DNA of 64,000 nucleotides from Melanocharis versteri (GCA_013397845.1 VZTG01007081.1:1-64000), one strand, 5' to 3'; shown: positions 11,236 to 24,157, counted from the stretch's first letter. The notes: generated by a model from the letters alone, not told the origin. Program-made: numbers and translations.

Positions 11236-13861
11236 CCAGGCAGGCAGGATGCACTCTGTGGAGCAGGGTTTGCTCTGGAAGTGCCCTCAGGCCGTGGATT
11301 TCTGCAGGAAGAGCCGAGTGTCCGAGCCCAGGGCGGCCGGGGGAGGCGGCTGCTGGCACTGCCCAGGCAGGAGCCTGGTGGCAAAAGCCCAAATTCCAGT
11401 GCCACACACAAGGCACATCTCCAAAGGGGATCCCACATTCCTTCTGTGCAGAGCAGGAGCTGGGAAGAGCCACGCTCCCAGCAACCCCTCCCAGCCAGGG
11501 AAAGGCAGAAAGCTGGATGTGTTTCCCAGGAATGTAACCAAATGTCCATGAAGAAATAGCACTTTATCCCCCAGCATCGTCCCTTCCTTAATCTCATCCC
11601 CAGGGCAGCATCTGCAAGAGCTGTTCCTTGCACAGTTCGGCTTCCCTGCCCCAGTGCCCTTGGTTAATTGTCTGTTTCCAATGGGTTTATTTCCCTGCTG
11701 TTGCTAAGTACAACAGAACCTGTGAAACAAATTAAAAACAAGAGATACCACATAAAAGAGATGCTGGATTGAATGGCTTTGCTGAATTTACTGGAGATTA
11801 ATACCACTTAAACTTTTAATGGCGAGGAGGCTGTGAAAACTGGATTCTTAAAAATACCTCTTACATCTACTCATGCCTGTGACCTTGCTGAACACATATT
11901 TGACTTTGTCACTGTTCTCTGCCTGCTCTGGGACTTCAGGCAAAGTATTTAACTCCTTTGTGCCTCTGTTTCCTCCTCTGGCAGGTGAGTTTAACAGCTG
12001 GATGCTCTTGAGACAAAGCATTTATAAATAAGTTCAATGCCTTCCCCACTGGAGCTGTTGAATTCACTGCTGACATCGCTATGGGAGCCAGACCCCTCAG
12101 TGTCTGGGGAGAAAAGCACTGTGGTTAAAAACCTTCTGAGCAAGGGTTTGCTGTTCCCCAGCCTTCCAGCCAAGCCCCAGCAGCAGCAGAAGCTGGTGCC
12201 CACCCTGTGCTCAGACACAGCCTGGGAACCACTGCTGATTTCTATCCAAGCTCAACAGCAAAACTTCCCCTCCAGGATGGAAACTGCTGCCTCAGCCACT
12301 GCCTGAACGGCTTTTCCTTCCTGGTATGTTCTCAGACCCCAAGGATGTCACAGCACTGAAGATCCCTGGATGCCTGGACACCTCCTTCATGGCCCGGGCA
12401 CTTTTTGCAGGTGTTCCTGGATGGATGTGCTGCTCTAGGCTGCCAAAATCCTGATGTGCAGGGAGCAGTTGTACCCAGCTCTCTGTGTTTTGTCACCTGA
12501 AGTAAAACTCGAGCCCAAGGACCAGGGCAGATCCCTTCCCACAGCAGGAGCCCTCATGCCAAGAGCCATCCAGCTCCCATGCCCACCCTGCTGGGCCCTC
12601 CCAAAAGGCACCTGGAAAACCCCTCCAGGCCAAGAACCATCAGCTGGGACGTGCAGAAGGTGTTTGGGGCTGTTCTCCATCACTGGAAAGAACCCCAGGG
12701 GACATCTCCAGGGGTCCCGGTGCTCCTGTGCTCCCTGTCACAGCAGGGGCAGCAGCTGGGGGCTGCACCCGGAGTCCCAGAGTACAAACCCCAAAGAAGC
12801 CACCTTGGCCAAAGTTAATTTGATAATTACCTTCAAAGGGGACTTGGTGCTGTTGAGAAATCGAGGGAATAGCTGCAGTGGCAGGATTCTCCCTGGAAGG
12901 CACCTGGCACAGGGCTCCTCCTCTGAGCCATTTCCTGGCGGTTGCAGAGCTGTTGCTGGAGGCACTCGGGGATACCCCATCCTTCACACCTGGGGGGCCC
13001 CTCTGGCACACAGGGACGTGTCCAGGTGCCCTCCCAGAGCTCAGGGGGCTGAGGATCCTTCCCACAGCCCCTACAGCACATCTGCAAACATCTGCATGCC
13101 GGGGCATTGACCCCTTATTTATCCACAAAGGCAGAACTGGGGAATAATTGTGATCGCTCACTGTGATTTACTGGGGACACTCGCACAGGAGAGGCCACAC
13201 AGAGCCTCAGGCTTGGGGCTGAGATAAAGCAGAGCTGGATTTTCATTTGTGCACTAGCTCATACGGGAAGCCGCTGAGAAATGCATAAAAGATGCAAAAA
13301 AACCACTTTCCCTGCCTGGAAAGCCACTGCAATTCAAGGCAGGACACAAAGGGAGCCCAGATTAGCAGAGATGAGAACTCAGGAAGGCTCAGGATCTGGG
13401 TAACCTGGTTTTATCTTCCCTCTGTGACTGGTCCCCTAAAGCTGTGCCCCTCAGAGCAGAGGTGGAAATCGCTGCCTGATTTTCCCTGCACAGAAACGCC
13501 CCAGCACATCCTGGAACCAGACCAGGAGCTGAGCCCCAGCCTGGGCTCCAGCAGGGACAGGGCTGTCTGCTGCTGTCTCCTCAGTTAAACGTGGTCACCA
13601 ACAGGAGATAAAGTTCTGACAAAAACAAGCAATTTGAAATTTAATCTGAGCCAGGAAGGGAGGCAATCCAAGTGTCCCCACCTGTGGATCCCTGCTCAGG
13701 AAAGCTGCTGCTCCGGAATGGGGCAGACAAGGAGAGCACAGCCCTTCATTAACCCCCCTCAAGGGACCATCAGCCACCTCAACCCAGCCTCCAGCACCTC
13801 CTCAGAGCTCCTCGGGGGCTTCCATCCCACGGGGATTCTCCATTAAACCGGCACTGTTTGC

Positions 13862-13871
13862 CTATGCAAAT
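13862..13871 (+). promoter_or_regulatory. Octamer-like site (POU/Oct)
   Basis: The sequence CTATGCAAATCAG contains a perfect ATGCAAAT octamer, the POU-factor binding site. It is a single motif in an intron and could be chance. Confidence 0.2.
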
Positions 13872-14202
13872 CAGACCTATTTATTCCACGGCAGGGATGC
13901 ACAACTCCCCAGGGCAAAGTCAGCCAGTGGCTTCAAAGTTCCCCCAGAAATAGTTTAAAAGCTCGTTTGTGCTAATTGGCAGCCCCTGAAATCCAGCTCG
14001 TTGGCAGCTGGGAGGGGCCTCACCAGATCCTGGGATTTAACTTCAAACCAGCCCTCAGCTCCTCGAGAAGACAATACAGTCTGATTATAAAGCCCAGGTT
14101 TAAGGACTTGAATTTGCACCACTTCAAAACCCGCAGTGACAGCACGAGGATGCTGAGACTTCACCTCTGTGAAGGGGAAGGACTTCATGGCCTTTTCTTT
14201 CA

Positions 14203-14285
14203 GAGAATCCCAAAATGGTTTGGGTTGGAACCTTGCAGACCATCTCATTTCAACCCCTCCATCCCAAACCCTACAGATCAGGTGG
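14203..14285 (-). mobile_element. CR1 LINE, short 3' fragment
   Basis: AGAATCCCAAAATGGTTTGG, GTTGGAACCTTGCAGACC and CATTTCAACCCCTCC are the antisense CR1 3' terminus. The element is heavily 5'-truncated to about 80 bp. Confidence 0.82.
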
Positions 14286-16732
14286 AATAAAAAGGAAGTA
14301 GATGTTGGTATTGAATATAAAAATAGTCAAAGAGGAATAACACTGATTTCTTTAACACTTGGCACCCACAGCGTGACTCACAACAAAATAAAGTGCAGGA
14401 AAAGGGAAGGAAAAAAAGGGACAAACATTTCTTCTCAGAAACCCCTCAGATGGTGACCAGAGTTTGGGTGGCCAAGACTGCATGTGCTCATCAATCCCAA
14501 ATCTAATCCCAAATCCACTCCCGCTGCCTTTCAGGTGGGAGCCCCTCATTCCTTGTGGCCAAAGCCATGGGAACCCTGCAGGGTTGGGGTCTCTGCTGCT
14601 CTGGGGGGGGTTTGGCTCCTGGTGCTGCTCTCACTCCCTGCAGGGCCCTTCCAGGAATGCAGGAATTCCTCATCAGGAACACGAGCCTTCAGCAAGAGCT
14701 GCACTGTAACTCCATCTCCTTCCACTGTTGCCAGAGTGCTAATTAAATGGTAATTACTCTGGGATGTAATACGTATAACTATCAGGCACTTAACAGGGAC
14801 GTGTTATTTACTTTGCTGTTTTTAACATGAATATATTTTTTCTCAAGGGCAGCCAAGCAGCTGATTTTGAGTCATGTTCTTCCTCTCCACTGAGCATAAA
14901 AATCACAATGAGCAAATTTCACAGGTAAACAAAGTTCTCTTTGTCTCAGGCACAACAACAACCATGCCCTGGTTAAAGCATGGAGCTGAGGCTGAAGGAT
15001 CAGGATCAACACCCTGAGCCTGAGCTTGGTACCAAAGTTGGACTTGGGCAGTGATTTCTGACCTGTCTTCCACCAAAATACTCCTGCAGCTCCTACACTC
15101 GCTCCAAGTGACAGTAGATGAAAGAAACTACAATAAATTGACTTTAAAGGTGAAGATGGGCTCAGGTGATCACCTCTGCAGAACAAACCTGCTCTGTTTA
15201 CAGCTGAAACACCATTTTTAATCTCTGAACACTCAAGCCAAACTGCAGAAATCAGGAGAACAATCTCCCCGAGCAAATCACTGCCTGGAACAAAGATGCT
15301 GCGAGCCCAAGCTGTGCATCTGGGGACAAGCACACAAAGGGAACTGCGGCCTGCCACAAAGCTGGGCTGAGAAGTAATTCCCTCGACAGGCAGAACAGAG
15401 CACAAGTCCCTGTCAGCTCCTAGGAAACAGCAGGAACAGCAGAGCAGGAAAGGCTGAGGCCATGGTAAGGCCAGGTTGAGCTGGGGGAGCAGCCCCAGAG
15501 CCCCTCCTCCACCACAGGGTGATTTTGGGGTGATTTTCACAGTCCCATTCAAACCTCCAGTACAACCACAATTCACCCACTGGTCCCAGTTCCCATCAAA
15601 CCCTCAGCAGCAGCTCCTAAACACCAGTTCCTCCTCAGCTCCACATTCCAGGCGGTTTGTGGTGGGTGATGCCATCAGCAGCGGGGTTTGCACAGCCCCT
15701 GGTGCTCTCTGACAGATCCCTGCAATGGCTGGGAAAGATTCAGGAGCCTCGAGTCCTTGGAAATTTCAGGGATATTCCTGCAGACAGAGTTTAGGTGAGT
15801 GATTTCCATCCCCATCATGGGGTGTGAATAATGGTTATTGACAGCTGGAGCAGCTCCACTCCCGGGGAAATGAGGGAGCAGCCCCGTAAGCACCTGGAGG
15901 AGCTGAGTAATGCATTTACTGGGACACCTCCGTGACAGCAGCTGCTGCTGGGGAGGGAGCTCCCAGCTTCATCTCCCTTTTCACGCATCCCTGGCACAGC
16001 AGCACAATTCCTGGGAAACGCAGCAGATCTATGCCCTGTGCCTCCAGCCTTTAGCAGCAAATGTCACTCCCACTGCTCAGCGTTGGGGTTTGTTTTGTCT
16101 AAAACACCGAGCAAAGCTGATGGAAAGGAAAAACGAAAATGGGGGAAACTGCAGTGAAATGTAAATGCAAGCTTGGTAAATACGACTGCCAGGTAAGGGA
16201 GCTCAGGGGTGGAGAGGATGGTTTGGATTCACCTCCACCTGGATTCGTGCAGATCCACCACAAAGCACAGAGCCTGGTGTTTGCAGAGAGATTTATCCCA
16301 ACTGCTTGTTCAAGGGTCAGGCAACTCCGAGCCAACAGCTCCCAGAGCAGCAATCCCATCCCAGGGACACCGATCACACCACGAGACCCTGGAAATCCGT
16401 GCTTCCTCCCTCAGCTGCACAAGCTGGGAGGCACAAGCTGGGAGGCAGGAGCTCTTGGAGAAGGCAGAGTGAAGCAATGCTGAGCACAGGGCAACCAGGA
16501 GAGTGCTGGACATCAGCTCCTGACTGCAAACCCTGAGCACCAGCACAGCCTTGAATGACTTCTGCTGGGATGGGGCACACTCACCATGAGCCCCCTCTGG
16601 GACAGCTGCTTGTGGGTTTGTTTGGGGGGTTTTTTTGAGTGGGGAGGGTGCTGGTGTTGCTTTTTTAGTTTGCTTTGGCTTGTTGTTTGTGGGGTTTATT
16701 AATCACCAAACACATTGATTTTTTTAAAATCA

Positions 16733-17197
16733 CTGAATCCCAGAGTGGTTTGGGTGGGAAGGACCTTTAAAGCCCATCCAGTGCCACCCCTGCCATGGGC
16801 AGGGACACCTCCCACTGTCCCAGGCTGCTCCAAGCCCCAGTGTCCAGCCTGGCCTTGGGCACTGCCAGGGATCCAGGGGCAGCCACAGCTGCTCTGGGCA
16901 CCATGTGCCAGGGCCTCCCCACCTTCCCAGGGAACAATTCCTTCCCAAAATCCCATCCATCCCTGCCCTCTGGCAGTGGGAAGCCATTCCCTGTGTCCTG
17001 TCCCTCCATCCCTTGTCCCCAGTCCCTCTCCAGCTCTCCCAGAGCCCCTTCAGGCACTGGAAGGGGCTCTGAGGTCTCTCCAAAACCTTCTCATCTCTAT
17101 CCTGAACACCCCCAGTTCTCCCAGCCTGGCTCCAGAGCAGAGGAGTTCCAGCCCTTTGGAGCCTCCTCTCCCAGTGGAGACTTGGATTCAAGACCCT
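16733..17197 (-). mobile_element. CR1 LINE 3' fragment, about 465 bp
   Basis: The antisense CR1 begins at CTGAATCCCAGAGTGGTTTG and continues through GGGCAGGGACACCTCCCACT, CTGGCAGTGGGAAGCCATTC and the CTCCCAGCCTGGCTCC block. It is one of the better-preserved copies. Confidence 0.93.
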
Positions 17198-19097
17198 CCT
17201 AAAGTTTTTGGCAAAACACTCAGCAAGCTCCTGGGTGGCAAGAGTTCACCTTCCTGTATGAAATATGTAAGAAAAATTGAGAAAAAGGTGTTTGGCTCAC
17301 AGGCTGATCAGCCAGGGGCCGTCCCCAGGCAGCTCCTGCCCTCTGTCACCTGGCAGTGAGGTGACAAGTAGGGATGAAGGGGCTCAGCCCTGTGTCCAGG
17401 TGGCATCAGCCCAGGAAAAACTGGACCTGAAAAGCCAGGATTTAATTCTACACTGCACATGAGGGGAGCTTGTTTGATGTCAGCATTCAGGGAGCAAAAG
17501 AAATGCAGGAAACAGGGCCCTTTCTCCCTCCAGAGCATCATCCCAGGGAGCAGAACCCCATTCCCTGCTGCACACAAAGCAGGCAGCAGCAACGGTCTGC
17601 AGGGCTTTCCTGCAACTCACACCCAACTTGGACACGAAACCCCAGGACTGAGAGGGAGGGGACAAGGGAATTCTGGCTCCCCAGTGCCAGGGCTGGCACA
17701 GGCACAGGAGGGACCTGCCTGTCACCAGCCAGCCCTGGCTGTGCCCAGGTGACATGGGGGTCTGCCAGCTCTGCAGGGTGGGTTTGTGCCCTGATGGATA
17801 AAAACGCAGCTGGGAGCAGAGGGAGCTGCTCCCAACAGCCTGGCACAGGGAATCCCAAGGGCTTCACCATTCCCACTCGACTCAGGGAAGATCTGTCTCA
17901 CACTCCAGGAGCTCTGTGGCCAAAGGGCTGAGTCTTCCTTGTGTCCTGCCTCGAAGTTGAGCAGTGTCAGAGTCCGAGGGAAAGGATCTCAGCTTGCCCT
18001 GGCACAGCTCCAACAGGCTGCAGCCTTTCAACAAATCCAGACTGATGGAATCCACAGGCTGGGAAAGACTGGAGGGAGGGGATGCCAGCGCCTGAAGCCC
18101 TAAAAAGAAGTTGGTTCAGCAGGGAACCTTTGCCAGGGGATCATCTGCAGAGCCCTGCACATCCAAGGGCTGGGGAACCAAACCAGGAGCTGCCGTGAGT
18201 TCATTCCCAAAGGACATGCTCCAAGAATTCCAATCCAACTGCCCTGTGATTCTTGGACAAACCTAAATTGCATTTATGCTGTGGCTGTGCAGAGGCTTCC
18301 TGCTTGTGGAAAATCAGCAGTGGGAAGGAAAGACAAAAAGCCCAGTCCTGTGCCAGCACCCGCTGCTGGTTTTACTCCAGGGAGGAACAACTCTGCCCTG
18401 CGTGCCCTTTTCCTACAAAGCACCATGTGCCAGAAGAGCCAGGAGCACTTTCACTCCACTTCAGCTTTCAATCAGGAATTTTAATCAGAAAAAAGGTGCT
18501 GATTTAACAGCCCATGGCAGAGCAGGAAAGAGCCGAGGAGAAGCTGCGACATCTGGGTGCCAGGTGCAGGGGCAGGAGGTGGAAATGTTAAGGAGGGGAT
18601 TGAAGACAATGCCAAACCCCCCTGAAGCTGTGGGATAAACGTGTACACAACCTCCACGGACAAGGGCTGCCATGGAAAGGTTCCTAATCCCCACCTGAAA
18701 CACATCTGAGCACTTCAGCGCTGCTGCTGAGCTGCACAGCCTCCTCCAGGTCCCACTGCTCTGAGAGGTGACACTGACATTTTCACAGGTGACACTAAAT
18801 TGTGGCTGGCAGGCTCTGGCTGAGGAATTCACTGGGAATCAAGAGAACCATTAAACCCCAGATTGAGGGCTTGTGATGCATTTTAGAGATTCTCACCTGG
18901 CAGTTTTGAAGAAATCCAAGAATTCTGTCCTACAAAACTGCCCAGATTCACATTCCCAGAAATTGCTGCTCCCTGCCTGCAGCTGGGCAGCACTGAAGGG
19001 CAGCAAAAGCACTGAAATAACCTGTCCTGGGGCAAAATCTCCCAGGCTGGGGAAAAAACAAACCAAAACTTTGCTCTCATCAATAACCTTGAACCAT

Positions 19098-19151
19098 CAC
19101 AGAGTCCCAGAGTGGTTTGGGTGGGAAGGACCTTTAAGCCCATCCAGTGCC
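19098..19151 (-). mobile_element. CR1 LINE 3' end truncated at a single N
   Basis: This is a CR1 3' end (CAGAGTCCCAGAGTGGTTTG, then AAGCCCATCCAGTGCC) that stops exactly at the N at 19152. What follows is unrelated sequence rather than the expected CR1 body. Confidence 0.88.
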
Positions 19152-19152
19152 N
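19152..19152. other. Single-N assembly join
   Basis: One N interrupts a CR1 element 54 bp from its 3' end. The right flank is not CR1, so sequence may be missing or misjoined here. Confidence 0.8.
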
Positions 19153-19657
19153 GGAGCTCCCTCCCTGTGCTGGGATCCCAGAGCTCTCTGTCTCTCAGCA
19201 TTTAGAAACAGTTTGGCCGATTTCGGTCCTAATCCTGCAAACAGCACCTACTGCAATGTTTGCAATTAGAAGATGTGAAAGAATCCCAAAATATGTATTT
19301 TCCATAGGATCAGTGCTTACTCCTGATCCTCTCTTTAACTCCAGCTCAGCAAAACCCTAAACACGTCCCTGGCATTGAACTCCAGCAGCTTCACATCCCT
19401 GATTTTATACATTCCACCCTTATCCTGCTCCAGAGCTGGTTCCACTGAGGCCAAACCTGCTCCTTCTAATTAACACTGATAAACAAAACTGCTGCCTTCC
19501 ACCTGGAGGTTTGGGAACTCCTCCCAGCCTCCAACAGCTTTTAGGAGACAAAGGGAATCCATGCCCCGGGCACCAATGATGGAGAATTCGTGGGGTCACT
19601 ATGAGAGTCCAGCCCTTCATCTGGAGCATCCCTGGAAACCCAGTTATCTTGGGAATG

Positions 19658-19726
19658 AAGGAAAGGAAAGGAAAGGAAAGGAAAGGAAAGGAAAGGAAAG
19701 GAAAGGAAAGGAAAGGAAAGGAAAGG
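19658..19726. repeat. (GGAAA)n polypurine microsatellite
   Basis: About 14 nearly perfect 5-bp GGAAA units make a 69-bp pure purine tract on the plus strand and a pyrimidine tract on the transcript strand. It has mirror symmetry. Confidence 0.97.
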
Positions 19727-21183
19727 CCAGGCCATTGGAGAGGTGTCAGGAGAAAGTCTGAGCTGCCCATAAAAAGCCAAATCAAAGCCATTTACAGAAG
19801 GACAGTCTGGGTTTGTAGACACAGTTAAAGCCATCAATTCATTTCATCTCCCCTTGGCTTGTGGTCCTTGGCAGTGCAAGCAGCAGAAGGTAAAAGCAGT
19901 TGCCTGGGGCCCTGCTCTGCCTGCTGCCCTCTCTGCCCTCCTTATTCCCTGCACAAAACTGGGGTCTGCACCCACAGGTTCTGCTCTTGGGTGGCTGCAC
20001 AAGCTCATCCCAGTGCGTTGGGACTGGGGCCACTCGCCAGGTCCTGTGCTGGCTGCAAGGAAGGAGATGACTTTGAGTGATGTTAGAAACATCAGACTGC
20101 CCCAGAAGAGTCAAATCTCCAAAGCACTCGCCCAGGGCTCTGTGCCACATGCTGGGTTTCCATCCCTGCCCTTCCCAGGTGCTTTGCTGGGAGCTGCAGG
20201 TGGGGGAGGCACCTCCCTCACACTCCCAGAAGCTTCCCAGCCCTTTTAAAATAGAATTATTTTAGCAGAAAAGCTCATCTGGCCAATGCAGGCATTGGAA
20301 AACCCCAGTGCATTGCCACAGGAAGGCAGCCCATCAGATGCGCACATCCCCCCAGATCCCAGATTCCACAGCTCACCTTTCAGAGCTGGCTGAAAAACTC
20401 AGCTCTCCCTTTAAACACGAAAATTGCTGCTCATTTGCCTTTTCTGAGTGCCCCGAGTGCCTCCAGAGTTGCTTTTGAACCACACTGAGAGTCAGATGCA
20501 AGAGCCAAAACTCCGCAGCTCCAGCCTGGGATTTGGAGCATCTGTGTGGTTGTCTTTTCTCCCCATTAATTTAATTTGACAGAAACGAGCAGGAAAGCTT
20601 CTGGCTCCCGTGTGGGCAAAGCGGATAAACAGCAGGAATTTTAAGGGAAGCTGAAACTAAACTGAAGAGAAAGAGGCTGGTGCCCTGGCTAACAGCCTTG
20701 TGTGCTTCCTTCTCCCCATCCCAGGCTCCGTGCCCTGCGTGTTACAATGAGACTGTTTTCCTGCTCACCACTTGTTCCAACCTATCCTTAGTGTTTGATT
20801 TGGACCATTTTGAGTGGAAAACCATCACATCCTCTGCCAGGATGGATCCCAGGATGCAGGAGGAGAGGCAGAGGCCCGTCACTGCCTGGCTGCCCCCAAA
20901 TCCACCAGATTTGGACTCCAGAGCAGCAAATTCTCATCCTACTGCTCTGGAAAAACCTACAGGAGTGAGTAATTCCTTAATGGGAAAACATTTGTGTAGC
21001 TCTGTAGTGAGAACTACATGAATTGAACATCACAATTATTCTTGCAGAGCTGATCTTAAAACCTTATTTGGTTTTATGATTTCCCTGTTTTCTGGCATGG
21101 GCAGCACTCGGCCCTTCCACCCTGCCCCTCCTCCTGGATCCAGCAGGACACCTTTAAGGGATGGTGCTGGCTCCAGCTGGTTC

Positions 21184-21466
21184 CCAGCCTGTGGAGCAGC
21201 CACAGGATCGATCCAAAGGGGAACATCTCTGACCTCTCCAAGCACAAGCTTTTCCAAGCTGCAGCACTCCTGGATTTCTTCACAGGCTGAAATGCACCCA
21301 GGCCTGAAGGAGGCTCGGGGACCCATTCCAGTGCTGGACTGGGAGCTCTGCTCCCGAGGGGGAAGGGACAAGGTGACTTTCTGTGCTGCTGGAAGGGCGT
21401 GCAGGAGCTGGAACTCGCAGATGTACGAAGGCAAACAGGCGAGGCTGCTCTGCCCTCAGCAGAGCT
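21184..21466. repeat. Left copy of a 283-bp duplication beside a single N
   Basis: This segment, from CCAGCCTGTGGAGCAGCC to CCTCAGCAGAGCT, is repeated with no difference I can see at 21468-21750, separated only by the N at 21467. Confidence 0.95.
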
Positions 21467-21467
21467 N
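21467..21467. other. Single-N assembly join between 283-bp copies
   Basis: One N separates two identical 283-bp segments. Confidence 0.95.
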
Positions 21468-21750
21468 CCAGCCTGTGGAGCAGCCACAGGATCGATCCAA
21501 AGGGGAACATCTCTGACCTCTCCAAGCACAAGCTTTTCCAAGCTGCAGCACTCCTGGATTTCTTCACAGGCTGAAATGCACCCAGGCCTGAAGGAGGCTC
21601 GGGGACCCATTCCAGTGCTGGACTGGGAGCTCTGCTCCCGAGGGGGAAGGGACAAGGTGACTTTCTGTGCTGCTGGAAGGGCGTGCAGGAGCTGGAACTC
21701 GCAGATGTACGAAGGCAAACAGGCGAGGCTGCTCTGCCCTCAGCAGAGCT
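21468..21750. repeat. Right copy of the 283-bp duplication
   Basis: An exact-looking copy of 21184-21466 at offset 284. The single N between the copies suggests an assembly join with unmerged overlap. Confidence 0.95.
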
Positions 21751-21914
21751 CACAACAGTCAGTCACAGCAGGGCTAAACCTGACCTGTCCCTCTCCAATC
21801 GATGGAAGATCTGCGCTCAAGAGGAGAAAGGGTTTTGCCATCAGGTTCAGCTGGGAAAGGGGTTTTGGTCCAACCAGGCCTTCCAGGGTTGATCAAAGAC
21901 CCTAACCCTAACCC

Positions 21915-22172
21915 ATTCCTCCACATCCAGGGATCCAGGGGCAGCCGCAGCTTCTCTGGGCATCCTGTGCCAGGGCCTCCCCACCCTCTCAGGAACAATT
22001 CCTTCCCTGTATCTGCCCTAAATTCCCCTCTGTCAGTTTGTACCCATTCTCTTGTCCCGTCCCTGCAGTTCCTGGTGCAGGGTCCCTCTCTCCCTTCCCT
22101 GTGTCCCCTGCAGACCCCTGAGGTCTCCACACAACCCCATCTTCCCCAGGCTGCACAGCCCCAACATTCAGC
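21915..22172 (-). mobile_element. CR1 LINE fragment without its 3' end
   Basis: It starts inside the element at ATCCAGGGATCCAGGGGCAG, then GGCCTCCCCACCCTCTCAGG, TGCAGTTCCTGGTGCAGGGT and CAACCCCATCTTCCCCAGGC. The expected 3' terminus is missing on the left; two CCCTAA units sit just before it (21899-21913). Confidence 0.85.
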
Positions 22173-22179
22173 ACCAGCT

Positions 22180-22545
22180 TATGGACACTGAAAGCTTGGT
22201 GGCAAAGAGATTTTCCAGTTTTCTGCTTGTCAGTGTGCATCCTCACTTTCCCACGGAAGCTAGCTGAAAAACAGCTAGAGAGCTTTTGTAAATAATTCTG
22301 CTATCCTGCACCTGTGAGAAGTTTTGCACCTTGTTATTGTTAATCTGAGGGATTGTTTGGGAATGGGGTTTTAGGACCTGGCCAATCATCCTGAGGGGTG
22401 GATGGCCAGGGATCCAATGACCTTATACCATCCCAACGACCTAGGGCATAAAACCCATCTCTATCTAAATAAATAATTCATTCAATCCTGTTCCTCCTGA
22501 GTTCGGCTGCCTCTTTTCTCCCCAGGCTGTCTCTGACTGCGACAC
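22180..22545 (+). mobile_element. Probable solo LTR of an endogenous retrovirus
   Basis: The region has an LTR-like layout. An AT-rich U3-like part with CCAAT-type sites (CCAATCATCC, CCAATGACC) is followed by a TATA-like CATAAAACCC near 22448, then overlapping AATAAA signals at about 22467-22474. A GT- and C-rich stretch (CCTGTTCCTCCTGAGTTCGG) follows and ends near CTGCGACA. A TG start near 22313 would give a minimal 230-bp unit; the true left edge is unclear. No internal viral genes are present and I could not settle a target-site duplication. Confidence 0.5.
22260..22278. other. Perfect 7-bp inverted repeat
   Basis: CTAGCTG, AAAAA, CAGCTAG forms a short perfect hairpin inside or just upstream of the LTR-like region. 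Confidence 0.7.
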
Positions 22546-24157
22546 CAGCTGCTTTGGGATAACCACAGGGTTATCAGCCACTCATCTGCACAATGTAAAC
22601 AGTTAAAGACCCTGCTCTGAGAGATGCCAAATGGTTTAGAGCTGGAAGAGGGCGATGCTGTGGGAGAAGAAGCCACTAGAACCCTCTCTGTCACGAGGGA
22701 CAAACCCACTGAAAGCCCAAGCACAGAGACGGGGACAGGGACACAGGGCTGGGGTTGTGCCATGGTCTCCTGTGGCTGTGTGGGAGTCAGGATCCAGAGA
22801 CACCACAAACCCCTTACCAGCTTTTATCAACCAGTTTGGTGTTATTTTACCCACTGTAAAACCACCACAACCCCTTGCCTGTTGCTCCTGCAGCCTTCTT
22901 AATTATCTTCTAACAATTTTCTCTTAACAGTTTTGAAAACTTTGATCAGACTAACCCCCCCAAAAATCCCCAAACTGCCATTTTTGTTTCAGGTGACATC
23001 AGTGCCTGATTTCCATTCAGCTTCACAAAGACACGGGCATGTCCTTCCCACCAAATACTGACAGAAACCAAAATCTCTGACAAAAAACACTGAGAACTGA
23101 ACAGCTGCCTTGGAAATGATGCAGCTTCAAAAGTGCCATTTCAGGAGCTGCCAGCAGCACTTCTCCTGGCCACAGCAATCCAGGGAAACCAAAGTGCACC
23201 TGCCCAAAGCAGGAGTCCTGTCCCCAAGGTCACTCACAGCTTGGGGCTCTCTCACATTAATGGCTCAGCACAGATTAAGAAGAAAGTGGGGTTGGAGGGC
23301 ACTGCCTTTGGGGCTGGGTTACTTTTAACCCCAGTGCAGAGAAGAATTCATTATGGGCATGACCAACACAGAGGGATCAGGGATTCTGGTTGCAAAACAA
23401 CCAGACAGCTTCAATTTAATTTTTAAAAGAAGGTATTTTCATTTGTACAAACATGGAAAGCACTTTAGTGCAGTACTTCAGCAAAATTAAACTGGTGGTG
23501 TAAGAGTTGTTTCCATCAACCAAAGAGGATAAGAAAGGCAATACAATTTCTAATACCTCTATTAATAAAATTTATACAGGTTTGAGACAGTGAGAATGGC
23601 CCTTGTGAACAATAACCCCCTGCAGGAGCTGAGTGCACTCCCTTAGTTCACTGTTCCACATCTGCACTGCATCTCCCAGGCTCAGGAAAGGGATTTAAAA
23701 TCCTTGGAATTCTTTATGGAACGTGAGAACTGCCAGCAAATTCCACTGTCTCAGTTCTGTATTCCCAAGCAACAAAGAAAAGACGGAAAAATAGCAGGAA
23801 ATAGAAGGGGTGCTGGGGAAGCACTGCCACAGAACACAGGTTATTCTTACAAAACTTCGTAATTTAGGTAACTATTTCCTGATCTATTTTTATATTAAAT
23901 GTTTCACGCAGTGCCCTGGATGCCCTGACAATCAAAACACTCAACATCACAGCTGAGAGACAGACCCAGTGTATTTTCCAGTACTGTTTTCTTGGAAAGG
24001 ACCTTGCCTTTGTTCTGCCTGAAATACATTTCAGGCAAAACCCAGCATCCAGATTGTGCCTTCTGACATTCCCAGCCCCCAGGAGAGCCCTGGGCTGCTC
24101 CACGTGGGACTGAACCGAACAGAACCCAGGAAATGGGGATCAGCACAAGGAAATTCG

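Noticed and set aside
10488..11559. Long plus-strand open frames (up to about 349 codons) rich in Pro, Ser and His
   Set aside because: They are produced by the 59-bp minisatellite, which keeps all three frames open. No domain, splice logic or start context supports a gene.
21899..21913. CCCTAA telomere-like repeat
   Set aside because: Only about two units; far too short for an interstitial telomere.
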